Positions 24,598 to 31,809 of a stretch of DNA of 64,000 nt are shown here, in pieces (the first letter of the stretch is position 1; each line of letters opens with the position of its first letter). Origin of the DNA: Mycolicibacterium sediminis (GTDB lineage: Bacteria; Actinomycetota; Actinomycetes; Mycobacteriales; Mycobacteriaceae). Under the pieces are notes generated by a model. That model saw only the letters and a list, made by a program, of their open reading frames with translations. It searched no databases and was not told the DNA's origin. The position numbers and the translations under genes are program-made. Location: assembly GCF_010731735.1 (NCBI RefSeq), contig NZ_AP022588.1, positions 4,588,001-4,652,000 on the forward strand, in the 5' to 3' direction.

Positions 24598-25773
24598 GTG
24601 AGGTCACCTCGTCCGCGATCCGGAGTTCAACTCCCCTCGCGCCGCCGCTTCCTCGGCGGCGGTGCCGCCGCGGGAGCCGCCATCCTGTTCGGCCCGTCCG
24701 TACTCGCGGCCTGCGGCAGCTCGGACACGACCGCGGCGACGTCGTCGTCCACGCCCGACGATGGCACTGCGGCAACGGGAACGCTTCGAGTGTCCAACTG
24801 GCCGTTGTTCATCGCCCCGGACACCGTCGCGCAGTTCCAGTCGGCCACCGGCCTCGTGGTCGACTACAAGGAGGACTACAACGACGACGAGCAGTGGTTC
24901 GCCAAGAACAAGGAACCACTCTCCCGACGCCAAGACATCGGCGCCGACCTCGTCGTACCCAGCGAGGTGATCGCCACCCGCCTAATGGGCCTGGGCTGGC
25001 TGAACGAGATTCGCCACGCCCGCGTGCCCAACCTGCAGAACCTGCGGCCCGACCTCCTCAACTCGTCCGCCGATCCGGGCCGCAAGTTCACTGCGCCGTA
25101 CATGAACAGCATCACCGGACTTGCCTACAATGCCAAGGCCACCGGCCGGCCCATTACGTCGGTCGACGATCTGTGGGATCCGGCGTTCAAGGGCCGCGTC
25201 ACCATGTTCAGCGACACCCTCGACGCGCTCGGGATGGTGATGTTCGCGCAAGGGAACACACCCGCCGAACCAACCACCGAGAGCGTCCAGCGAGCCGCCG
25301 ACTTCGTCCGCACGCAGAAGGACAAGGGCCAGATCCGTTCGTTCACCGGCAACGACTACGTCACCGATCTGGCCAGTGGCAATGTCGCGATTTCCCAGGC
25401 GTATTCCGGCGACGTCGTCCAGTTGCAGGCCGACAACCCCGATCTGAAGTTCGTGGTGCCGGAGGCCGGCGGCACCCTCACACTCACGGACATGGTCATT
25501 CCGTACACGACGCAGAACCAGGCTGCGGCGGAGGAATGGATCGACTACACCTACGACCGCGCCAACTACGCCAAGCTGGTCGCCTACATCCAGTACATCC
25601 CGGTGCTGTCGGACATGACCGACGACCTTGCCCGGATCGACCCGGCGCTGGCGGACGACCCGCTGATCAATCCGCCGCCGGAGATCCTCGCGAAGGTCAA
25701 GCAGTGGCCGCTTCTCACCGACGAGCAGACCCAGGAGTTCAACGCCATCTACTCCGCGGTGACCGGCGGTTGA
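24598..25773 (+). CDS. PotD-like ABC substrate-binding lipoprotein (orphan paralogue)
   Basis: A 391-residue extracellular solute-binding protein of the spermidine/putrescine type. The N-terminus has a Tat motif (SRRRFLGGGAAAG) and a lipobox LAAC, so it should be exported folded and anchored as a lipoprotein. The mature part, from LRVSNWPLFIAPDTV, is plainly similar along its length to PotD at 44993-46180; WFAKNKEPLSRRQDIGADLVVPSE, for instance, nearly repeats there. No permease or ATPase gene is adjacent. It may feed the potABC system 18 kb away, with a ligand related to its neighbour, the amidohydrolase. GTG 24598 follows GGGAGG. Confidence 0.85.
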   Translation: MRSPRPRSGVQLPSRRRFLGGGAAAGAAILFGPSVLAACGSSDTTAATSSSTPDDGTAATGTLRVSNWPLFIAPDTVAQFQSATGLVVDYKEDYNDDEQWFAKNKEPLSRRQDIGADLVVPSEVIATRLMGLGWLNEIRHARVPNLQNLRPDLLNSSADPGRKFTAPYMNSITGLAYNAKATGRPITSVDDLWDPAFKGRVTMFSDTLDALGMVMFAQGNTPAEPTTESVQRAADFVRTQKDKGQIRSFTGNDYVTDLASGNVAISQAYSGDVVQLQADNPDLKFVVPEAGGTLTLTDMVIPYTTQNQAAAEEWIDYTYDRANYAKLVAYIQYIPVLSDMTDDLARIDPALADDPLINPPPEILAKVKQWPLLTDEQTQEFNAIYSAVTGG

Positions 25774-25840
25774 CCCGCCCGCCGAATGACCTGAGCTGGT
25801 ACGCGTTCCGCCAACCGGACCGGACGAAGGAACTCGGCAC

Positions 25841-27163
25841 GTGAAGATCGGCAGGCACTTCGCATTGCTGTCCGTCGGCGTGGTCGACGGACACGGTGGT
25901 CCGCCCCGACTGGATCAGGCCGTCGTGGTCCGGGACGGCCGAATCGCGGCCGTCCTTCCGATGGCCGACTACCGGACCGACGACTCGATACAGGAAGTCC
26001 CGCTCGACGGGCACTACGTCATGCCCGGGATGATCGACGCGCACGTTCATCTATCCGGCGGTAGGGCCACGATCGACGACCAGGAGCTCGGGGTCATCGC
26101 CGAGCCGAAGATACTGCGCGCCATGCGATCCGTGTACGAAGCACAACAGCTCCTGAAGAGGGGGTTTACGACGGCGCGCGACGTGTCGTGGAACGGGCTG
26201 TATCTCAAGCGGGTCTTCTTCGAACAGAAGCTGCCGGGCCCGAAGGTGATCGCGTGTGGGCCGGGGCTGTCGCGTACCGGTGGTCACGCCGACCTGTTTC
26301 AGTTCACCCCGGATTACGTTCGCGAGAACGGGGTCTGGGGAATCATGGCGGACGGTACGGACGAGATCATCAAGTCGGTCCGGTACCTGCTTCGCGAGGG
26401 CGCCGACGCGATCAAGATCTTCGTGAGCGGCGGGGACAATTGGCCGCACGACCGAAACGGCGACGTGCACTACTCGATGGACGAATTGCGCACGTGCGTC
26501 GAGGAGGCACACCGACAGACCGGAACCATGGTCATGGCGCACGCCGAGAACCGCACCGCCATCGAAATGGCCGTCGACGCCGGTTGCGACACGATCGAAC
26601 ACGGCGAGGACATCGATGAGGCACTGGCCGCGAAGATGGCCCGCAACGGCACCATCCTCGTGCCGACACTGCAGCTGATCGTGAACTGGTATCGGGACTT
26701 CGTCCCCCTCGGGGGCCCCGTCGCACCGAAGGTCCGTCCCGACGCATTCCTCTACCGCGACCTCTACGACGATCACGACGAGGAGTTCGGCCACGCCTAC
26801 AGTTCGCAGGCGGTGACCAGCTTCCAGACGGCCAAGGCGGCCGGCGTGAAGATCGCCCTTGGTTCGGACACCGTCTACGAGCCGCTGACACGGTACGGCG
26901 AGTACAGCGCGCTCGAGTTCCGCGCTCTCGTCGAATACGGGATGACGACGAGTGAGGCCATCACCGCGGCGACCGTCACGAGCGCCGAAGCCGTTGGCAT
27001 GTCACGTCTCCTGGGCAGTGTCGAGCCGGGAAAGCTCGCCGATCTGCTCGTCCTGCGACGGGATCCGACCGAAGACCCGATGGTGCTCTACGACGCCGAG
27101 AACATCCATCTGACGTTCTGCGACGGAAAGCTCACCGTCATCGACGGGTTGCTGGCGTGGTGA
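25841..27163 (+). CDS. Amidohydrolase family protein, imidazolonepropionase-like
   Basis: A 440-residue metal-dependent hydrolase. The metal ligands of a binuclear amidohydrolase are visible: DAHVHLSGG (HxH), Lys of DAIKIFVSGG, His of VMAHAEN, His of DTIEHGED and Asp of LGSDTVYE. The pattern GMIDAHVH to GKLADLLVLRRDP fits the Xaa-Pro dipeptidase/aryldialkylphosphatase-like group, whose members cleave peptide-like amides or related C-N bonds. GTG 25841 follows GAAGGA. It lies 67 bases after the orphan PotD-like gene on the same strand, so the binding protein may deliver its substrate. The convergent STAS gene overlaps its end by 26 bases. Confidence 0.83.
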   Translation: MKIGRHFALLSVGVVDGHGGPPRLDQAVVVRDGRIAAVLPMADYRTDDSIQEVPLDGHYVMPGMIDAHVHLSGGRATIDDQELGVIAEPKILRAMRSVYEAQQLLKRGFTTARDVSWNGLYLKRVFFEQKLPGPKVIACGPGLSRTGGHADLFQFTPDYVRENGVWGIMADGTDEIIKSVRYLLREGADAIKIFVSGGDNWPHDRNGDVHYSMDELRTCVEEAHRQTGTMVMAHAENRTAIEMAVDAGCDTIEHGEDIDEALAAKMARNGTILVPTLQLIVNWYRDFVPLGGPVAPKVRPDAFLYRDLYDDHDEEFGHAYSSQAVTSFQTAKAAGVKIALGSDTVYEPLTRYGEYSALEFRALVEYGMTTSEAITAATVTSAEAVGMSRLLGSVEPGKLADLLVLRRDPTEDPMVLYDAENIHLTFCDGKLTVIDGLLAW

Positions 27164-27527
27164 CCGACGTCAGGGCCTCGTCGAGCGTGTCGAAGACGTC
27201 CAGCAGCGAATCGATGCCGAGCAGCATCAGTGGCCGGCTCGTGGCGGGACCATGCGCCACCACGCCGAACCCCGTCGAGTTCGCGAGCCGCTGACTCGCC
27301 GCGATCAACACGCCCATTCCCGCAGACGCGAGGAAGTCGACAGCCGACAGATCGACGACGAGCGCCTGCGGGTCCTTCCGGATCGCCGCGTCGATCGCAA
27401 CGTTCAGCCGCGGGGCGGTCACCATGTCGAGATCGCCGGACACCGCGATGACGACGACGCGCCCGAACCACTCCTCCACCGTGCCCGAGGCTGCCGGGCC
27501 CGCATCTTCATTGCCGACGTCGATCAT
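27138..27527 (-). CDS. STAS domain anti-sigma factor antagonist
   Basis: A 129-residue single STAS domain. It has VVVIAVSGDLDMVTAPRL, then ALVVDLSAVDFLASAGMGVLI; the Ser of DFLASAGM is the expected phosphorylation site by an anti-sigma kinase. Such proteins release sigma factors by binding RsbW-type kinases. ATG 27527 follows AGGAACGG; an upstream ATG (27566) would add 13 residues without a good ribosome-binding site. No anti-sigma kinase is encoded nearby. The upstream gene encodes a GlsB-type stress protein and is separated by a strong terminator, so the two are probably transcribed apart. Confidence 0.83.
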   Translation of the reverse strand: MIDVGNEDAGPAASGTVEEWFGRVVVIAVSGDLDMVTAPRLNVAIDAAIRKDPQALVVDLSAVDFLASAGMGVLIAASQRLANSTGFGVVAHGPATSRPLMLLGIDSLLDVFDTLDEALTSVTTPATRR

Positions 27528-27578
27528 GGCCGTTCCTAACCTCGTTCGAAATTGATTGCCTGACAATGGGTGTGCGAC

Positions 27579-27608
27579 GACGGAGGCCCACCGGGATGGG
27601 CCTCCGTC
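27579..27608 (-). terminator. Strong hairpin terminator between GlsB-type and STAS genes
   Basis: GACGGAGGCCCA (27579-27590) pairs perfectly over 12 bp with TGGGCCTCCGTC (27597-27608) around a 6-base loop; flanking GTGC/GCAC can extend the stem past a bulge. It lies 13 bases after the GlsB-type stop. Confidence 0.8.
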
Positions 27609-27621
27609 GCACGCGTACGAA

Positions 27622-27903
27622 CTACCGGGTGCGTACCGCGCTGCGACGGCTGACCGCCAGCCAGATCACCAGGACCAGGACGGCTCCGATGACCGAGCCG
27701 ATGATCCCCGAGGGCTGCAGTAGGCCCTGTGCGCTGTCCTTGCCGAACAGCAGGTAGCCGAGGAACCCGCCGACGAACGAACCGACGACGCCGAGGACGA
27801 TCGTCATGGCGATGGACAGGTTCTGCTTGCCCGGAACCAGCAGGCGCGCAAGCGCACCGGCGATGAGTCCGACGACGATGATGGTGACGATGAGTCCGAT
27901 CAT
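27622..27903 (-). CDS. GlsB/YeaQ/YmgE family stress response membrane protein
   Basis: A 93-residue integral membrane protein with three hydrophobic segments: MIGLIVTIIVVGLIAGALARLLVPG, then MTIVLGVVGSFVGGFLGYLLFG, then GIIGSVIGAVLVLVIWLAV. The glycine-rich transmembrane spacing and the LVPGKQ turn are typical of the transglycosylase-associated/GlsB family, often induced by general stress. Function is not established. ATG 27903 follows AAAGG. It diverges from the response regulator gene across a region with a NarL-type palindrome. Confidence 0.85.
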   Translation of the reverse strand: MIGLIVTIIVVGLIAGALARLLVPGKQNLSIAMTIVLGVVGSFVGGFLGYLLFGKDSAQGLLQPSGIIGSVIGAVLVLVIWLAVSRRSAVRTR

Positions 27904-27986
27904 GGCTGTGAGCCTTTCTGAATCAGCGCCTACTACGCGCTGCGATCGAGTCGGTCGGGCGAGTGCTCGACGCTGATAGCAGTTCA

Positions 27987-28020
27987 ACACCCCTAAGGGG
28001 GGTACCGGTACACCCCTAAG
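27987..28020. promoter_or_regulatory. Repeated NarL-type operator
   Basis: ACACCCCTAAG occurs at 27987-27997 and again at 28010-28020, 23 bp apart. The first copy forms a perfect palindrome, CCCCTAAGGGG (27990-28000). The sites lie between the GlsB-type gene and the response regulator, just upstream of its -10. NarL/LuxR-type regulators commonly bind short palindromes of this kind, so autoregulation is plausible. Confidence 0.5.
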
Positions 28021-28024
28021 TAGG

Positions 28025-28030
28025 TAATCT
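28025..28030 (+). promoter_or_regulatory. -10 element giving a leaderless transcript
   Basis: TAATCT is followed by six bases and then the ATG at 28037. Transcription would start at or next to the A of the ATG, so the response regulator mRNA is probably leaderless; no ribosome-binding site precedes the ATG. Confidence 0.5.
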
Positions 28031-28036
28031 GATGGG

Positions 28037-28705
28037 ATGGCGCCGCCCGAGAACACTCCTATCACCGTTGCGTTGGTCGACGACTACGACGTTGTCCTCA
28101 TCGGCGTGGCCAACATGTTCGATCGCTATCGCGATCGAGTCGTCGTCGCGGAGATCGACTCCAACATGAGTCTCGACGACTCCGTCGACATCGTCCTGTA
28201 CGACTCCTTCGCCCAGCCGGAGGCCGACCACGACGAAATCGCCGCCCTGGTCGCCAATCCTCGAGCACGCCGAGTCGTGGTGTACACGTGGAACTTCCAT
28301 CCCGACTTGATCGCCAACGCGCAGGAGAAGGGTGCCCACGGCTACCTGTCGAAGACACTGCCGGCGCGAGAACTGGTGGCAGCCCTGGAGGCCGTGCACG
28401 CCGGCGAGACGATCGTCAGCGACGTCCCGCCGCGTGCCCGCAGCGCCGTCGGGCTCGACTGGCCGGGCCGCGGGGAGGGACTGAGCGACCGGGAAGCGGA
28501 GATCCTTGCCCTGATCACCCAGGGCAAGAGCAACGCCGAGGTCGCGGCCCTTACCTATCTCAGTCCCAACACCATCAAGTCCTACATCCGAACGATCTAC
28601 CGCAAGATCGACGTGCTGAGTCGGACGCAGGCCGTGCTGTGGGGTGTGAAGCACGGCTTCACCCCGGATCACAACCGCATCGAGCACTGGAAGGGCGGAC
28701 CGTAG
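28037..28705 (+). CDS. NarL/LuxR-type response regulator
   Basis: A 222-residue two-domain regulator. The receiver has ALVDDYDVV (acidic pocket), the phospho-acceptor Asp probably in DIVLYDSF, Thr in VVVYTWN and Lys in YLSKTLP. The C-terminal LuxR helix-turn-helix reads LSDREAEILALITQGKSNAEVAALTYLSPNTIKSYIRTIYRKI (in parts). No histidine kinase gene adjoins it; the HisKA_3 kinase at 10336-11565 is an unproved candidate partner. The direct repeat and palindrome upstream are likely its own binding sites. Neighbouring GlsB-type and STAS genes suggest a stress role. Confidence 0.87.
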   Translation: MAPPENTPITVALVDDYDVVLIGVANMFDRYRDRVVVAEIDSNMSLDDSVDIVLYDSFAQPEADHDEIAALVANPRARRVVVYTWNFHPDLIANAQEKGAHGYLSKTLPARELVAALEAVHAGETIVSDVPPRARSAVGLDWPGRGEGLSDREAEILALITQGKSNAEVAALTYLSPNTIKSYIRTIYRKIDVLSRTQAVLWGVKHGFTPDHNRIEHWKGGP

Positions 28706-28851
28706 TTCGTCCCGCGCCGTGCGCTGATGACATGGCGAGCGTTCCACTCTGCCAAGCAAGGCAATTGACACGGCTAGGCCCGTACTCGGCAAGACCTCCA
28801 TGGCGGCGAGACGAAAGCCGAAGTTGCCGATTTCGCTCCGCTTGTCGGTGT

Positions 28852-28867
28852 TCGAATGTATGTTCGA
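28852..28867. promoter_or_regulatory. LexA (SOS) box
   Basis: TCGAATGTATGTTCGA matches the mycobacterial SOS box TCGAAC-N4-GTTCGA at 11 of the 12 fixed positions. It overlaps the first possible ATG (28856) of the DUF222 gene and ends 3 bases before the second (28871). 13E12/DUF222 genes in M. tuberculosis are known LexA targets. Confidence 0.7.
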
Positions 28868-28870
28868 AGG

Positions 28871-30715
28871 ATGCAGGCGGAGGCGGCGTGGGAGGCGGTC
28901 GGACGGCTGCGCGCCGACTACGAGGCGTTCGCCGCGTTGCCGATCGATCTGCTGACCCGGTCCCAGGTGCTGGCCGTGTGGGACGAATTCGAGGCGTTCG
29001 CGTGTCAGATGCCCACCCAACGCCACCGCCTGCTGGCCCGGTTGCAGGCCGAGACCACCCCCCAGGGGATGGGCGCGAAGTCCTGGAACGAGGTGCTGCG
29101 GTTGCGGTGGCGGGTGTCTGCGGCCGAGGCGAGCCGCCGGCTGGCCGAGGCCGCCGACCTCGCACCCCGCACGGGCCTGACCGGGGAACCGTTGGCGCCG
29201 CTGCTGCCCGCGGTGGCCGCCGCCCAGGCGGTCGGGGCGATCACCGCCGAACACGTGAAGATCCTGCGCGACGCGATGGGCCGGATGCCGGCGTGGGTGG
29301 ACACCCCCACCCGCGACCAGATCGAAGTGGACCTGGTGCGGATCGCGGTCACCGTCGGGCCGAAGGACCTCAAGGACGCCGCGGAGATGCGGCTGTTCCT
29401 GCTCGACCAGGACGGCCCCGAGCCCGACGACACCGAACCCGAGCAGTCCCGGGGTGTGGAGTTCGGCCCGCAAGGGCCTGACGGCACCAGAATCCTGAGC
29501 GGTCATCTGAGTCCGGAGGCGGCGGCGGTGTTGGAGCCGCTGATGGCCAAGTACGCCGCGCCGGGGATGTGCAATCCCGCCGATCCCGACCCGTGTATCT
29601 CGGGCACCCCCAGCCAGGCTCAGATCGACGGTGATCACCGCAGCCGCGCGCAACGCCAGCACGACGCGTTGATCGTGATCGGGCGGATCGCGTTGATGAG
29701 TGGGGACCTGGGCCGGCTCAACGGGCTGCCGGTGTCGGTGATCATCCGCACCACCCTGCAGGATCTGGAGTCCAGGGCGGGGGTCGGCGTCACGGGCGGT
29801 GGCACCACCGTACCGATCAAGGACGTGGTGCGGATGGGGGCGCACGCCCACCACTACTTGGCGGTGTTCGACCGTGCGAGCGGGTCGGCGTTGGAGTTGT
29901 TCAGGGCTCGCCGGGTCGCGTCCCCCGCGCAGCGGATCATGTTGATCGCCCGCGACGGGGGTTGCACCAAACCGGGTTGCCCGGTCGGGGCGTACGGCTG
30001 CCAGGTCCATCACGCGGTCACCGACTGGGCCCGGGGCGGCAACACCAACGTCGATGAGATGGCGTTGGCGTGCGGCGCGGACAACCGCCTCGTCGGCGAG
30101 GGCGGCTGGACCACCACCATCACCGACCGCGGCGACGTCGAATGGCAACCCCCACCCGACCTCGACAACGGCCACACCCCGATCAACTACCGCCACCGCC
30201 CCGAACTGCTCCTGCGCCCACCCCAGGACGACACGGGCGACGACGCCGACGAAACGCAAGGACGCAGATCCGCCAGCCTGCGACAACCGCCGGGAGCAGA
30301 GGCAGGGCCCGCGCAGCCGCAGGAGCCGGGGCCCGCAGAGGCAGAAGCCGAGGAAGGGCTCGACCCGCGGCCACAAAGGTCGCCGGAATCTGCGGGGCCC
30401 GAGCCGAAGCCCGACCCGCCGCCGGAGCCACAGGGGTCGCCGGAGCCGCAGCCGCAACCGCAGCCGAGACCAATGCAGCCCGACCATGAGCCCGGCACCC
30501 CAACGCCCGCAAGCGCTTCCGCAACGACTTCCGACCACGCCGCAGCGCTGACCCTCGCGTTCAAAGCCACGCCCGTCGGCGCCCAAGCATGCCTTGCGCT
30601 AGACGACGATCCCAACACACCCCACCACATCCGCCTCCGCGACGCAGGCTGGACCCTGCTGCGCATCCACCCCCACGCCGACGGACGCGGCCCACCCGAC
30701 ACCGCCGCGGCCTAG
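28871..30715 (+). CDS. DUF222 / 13E12-repeat HNH endonuclease-like protein
   Basis: A 614-residue protein. The N-terminal DUF222 region is helical and runs to about residue 330. An HNH motif follows: GGCTKPGCPVG (zinc-type Cys pair), then GCQVHHAVTDWARGGNTNVDEMALACGADNRL (read in parts). From about residue 440 to 560 it has a low-complexity Pro/Glu/Gln/Ala tail, and then a short conserved-looking end (HIRLRDAGWTLLRIHPHADG). The family is multicopy in mycobacteria; nuclease activity is presumed, the role unknown. A LexA box overlaps the promoter or start, so damage induction is likely. The start is uncertain (28856, 28871 or a GTG further in). No terminal repeats mark it as a mobile element. 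Confidence 0.8.
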   Translation: MQAEAAWEAVGRLRADYEAFAALPIDLLTRSQVLAVWDEFEAFACQMPTQRHRLLARLQAETTPQGMGAKSWNEVLRLRWRVSAAEASRRLAEAADLAPRTGLTGEPLAPLLPAVAAAQAVGAITAEHVKILRDAMGRMPAWVDTPTRDQIEVDLVRIAVTVGPKDLKDAAEMRLFLLDQDGPEPDDTEPEQSRGVEFGPQGPDGTRILSGHLSPEAAAVLEPLMAKYAAPGMCNPADPDPCISGTPSQAQIDGDHRSRAQRQHDALIVIGRIALMSGDLGRLNGLPVSVIIRTTLQDLESRAGVGVTGGGTTVPIKDVVRMGAHAHHYLAVFDRASGSALELFRARRVASPAQRIMLIARDGGCTKPGCPVGAYGCQVHHAVTDWARGGNTNVDEMALACGADNRLVGEGGWTTTITDRGDVEWQPPPDLDNGHTPINYRHRPELLLRPPQDDTGDDADETQGRRSASLRQPPGAEAGPAQPQEPGPAEAEAEEGLDPRPQRSPESAGPEPKPDPPPEPQGSPEPQPQPQPRPMQPDHEPGTPTPASASATTSDHAAALTLAFKATPVGAQACLALDDDPNTPHHIRLRDAGWTLLRIHPHADGRGPPDTAAA

Positions 30716-30760
30716 CGCCGCCGCACCCGCCACCCCAGCCCATCGGCCGGAGCCGAGTGT

Positions 30761-30776
30761 CGCGGGCCTACCCGCG
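30761..30776. terminator. Short hairpin between convergent genes
   Basis: CGCGGG (30761-30766) pairs with CCCGCG (30771-30776) around CCTA, in the gap between DUF222 and the convergent DUF1275 gene. The stem is short. Nearby, CACAGCGCCAC is tandemly repeated (about 30801 and 30815) across the DUF1275 stop. Confidence 0.45.
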
Positions 30777-30813
30777 CGCCGTTCCGAACGGTGCCACCCT
30801 CACAGCGCCACCT

Positions 30814-31551
30814 TCACAGCGCCACGGTCGGCTTGGCCTCGGGGTGCGCATCGGGCTGCGGGGCGAAATCGCTGGCGATGGCGTCACTCTCGGGGTTGCG
30901 AATCGTCATCACCAGCGCGATGAGCGCCAGCCCGGCCGACAGCGCCGCCGGCGCGAGGAACGCCGCCTCCCCGTAGCGGTTGGCGAGTAGTCCACCCACG
31001 ACGGCACCCACCGTCAGACCCGCCCACAGCGGACCCTGGATCCAGAACGACGGCGCAGGCTTGTGCAGCAGCATGTTCGCGAGGCCGGCACCGAACCGCA
31101 CGACCGAGCCCGTGACGTACGTCAGCGCCAGGCTGCGTCCGGCCTCGTCCTGCAGCGTCGCGTTCTGCAGCCCGAGCGCCAGCACCACCGGATAGGCATG
31201 CAGCGGAACCGCTTCCGAGCCCTGCGGGACCACGTTGCCGACCGCGAGCAGGCACGCCTGGATCGTCAGCAGCGTCGCCAGTCGCCACCGCTTGGCCCAC
31301 GCGGCGATCAGGGTCCCGGCGAAGGCCCCGAAGCAGAACAGCATGATGACTCCGCCGAAGCGGATCACCTGCGTCCAGTCCGCGGTGCTGGCCGCTTCGC
31401 CGAACCGCGTCGTGTTGCCGCTCATGAACGACATGAACAGCTGGGAGTACTGGATGAAACCGATCGCATCGGCAATGCCTGCGACCGCAGCCAACGCAAC
31501 GGCGAATCTGACCCTCACCTTGGCGTCAGCAGGGAAACCCTTGTCGGGCAT
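30814..31551 (-). CDS. DUF1275 (YoaK-like) membrane protein
   Basis: A 245-residue protein with about six hydrophobic helices. The DUF1275 signatures are visible: AGIADAIGFIQYSQLFMSFMSGNTTRFG in the first half, ALGLQNATLQ in the middle, and the LTYVTGSVVRFG segment. The family is broadly distributed and of unknown transport function. ATG 31551 follows GAAGGATTACG; an upstream extension to 31644 lacks family residues. The protein ends in a polar tail (ASDFAPQPDAHPEAKPTVAL). It stands alone, convergent with the DUF222 gene. Confidence 0.83.
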   Translation of the reverse strand: MPDKGFPADAKVRVRFAVALAAVAGIADAIGFIQYSQLFMSFMSGNTTRFGEAASTADWTQVIRFGGVIMLFCFGAFAGTLIAAWAKRWRLATLLTIQACLLAVGNVVPQGSEAVPLHAYPVVLALGLQNATLQDEAGRSLALTYVTGSVVRFGAGLANMLLHKPAPSFWIQGPLWAGLTVGAVVGGLLANRYGEAAFLAPAALSAGLALIALVMTIRNPESDAIASDFAPQPDAHPEAKPTVAL

Positions 31552-31778
31552 CGTAATCCTTCGATGATGTCGTCGTGGACGTGAGTAGTCCGCCTCGTTG
31601 CGGTCCGGCGCAGCTGCCGGGTCGTCATCGAGGTGCACGCGCACTCCAGATTCGACGGCCGTGTTTTCCCCAGCCTTCCGAGCGAGGAAACCGGCGCTCC
31701 TGGCGTGTCACCAACTGGTCATCACACGTGTGCTGCGCCACCTCGACGCGCTCCACGAACCAGCGCCTGCATAGGCTG

Positions 31779-31788
31779 GGTAATTACC
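31779..31788. promoter_or_regulatory. Palindromic operator-like site upstream of the MFS gene
   Basis: GGTAATTACC is a perfect 10-bp palindrome 21 bases upstream of the MFS start GTG and just before its ribosome-binding site (GAAGGAGG). Its size and place suit a MarR/TetR-type repressor controlling an exporter, but no regulator gene adjoins. Confidence 0.4.
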
Positions 31789-31809
31789 TAAGCGAAGGAG
31801 GCGGCACGG

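Noticed and set aside
24541..24600. GlnR-type nitrogen box before the orphan PotD gene
   Set aside because: GTAAC is present, but the second half-site at the required spacing is not.
28016..30586. 856-residue open frame antisense to the DUF222 gene
   Set aside because: GC-rich third-position shadow; low-complexity Arg/Gly/His sequence with no family resemblance, opposite a well-supported gene.
28856..30715. DUF222/13E12 gene as a mobile element
   Set aside because: The family is repeated in mycobacteria, but I see no terminal inverted repeats, target duplication or integrase around this copy.
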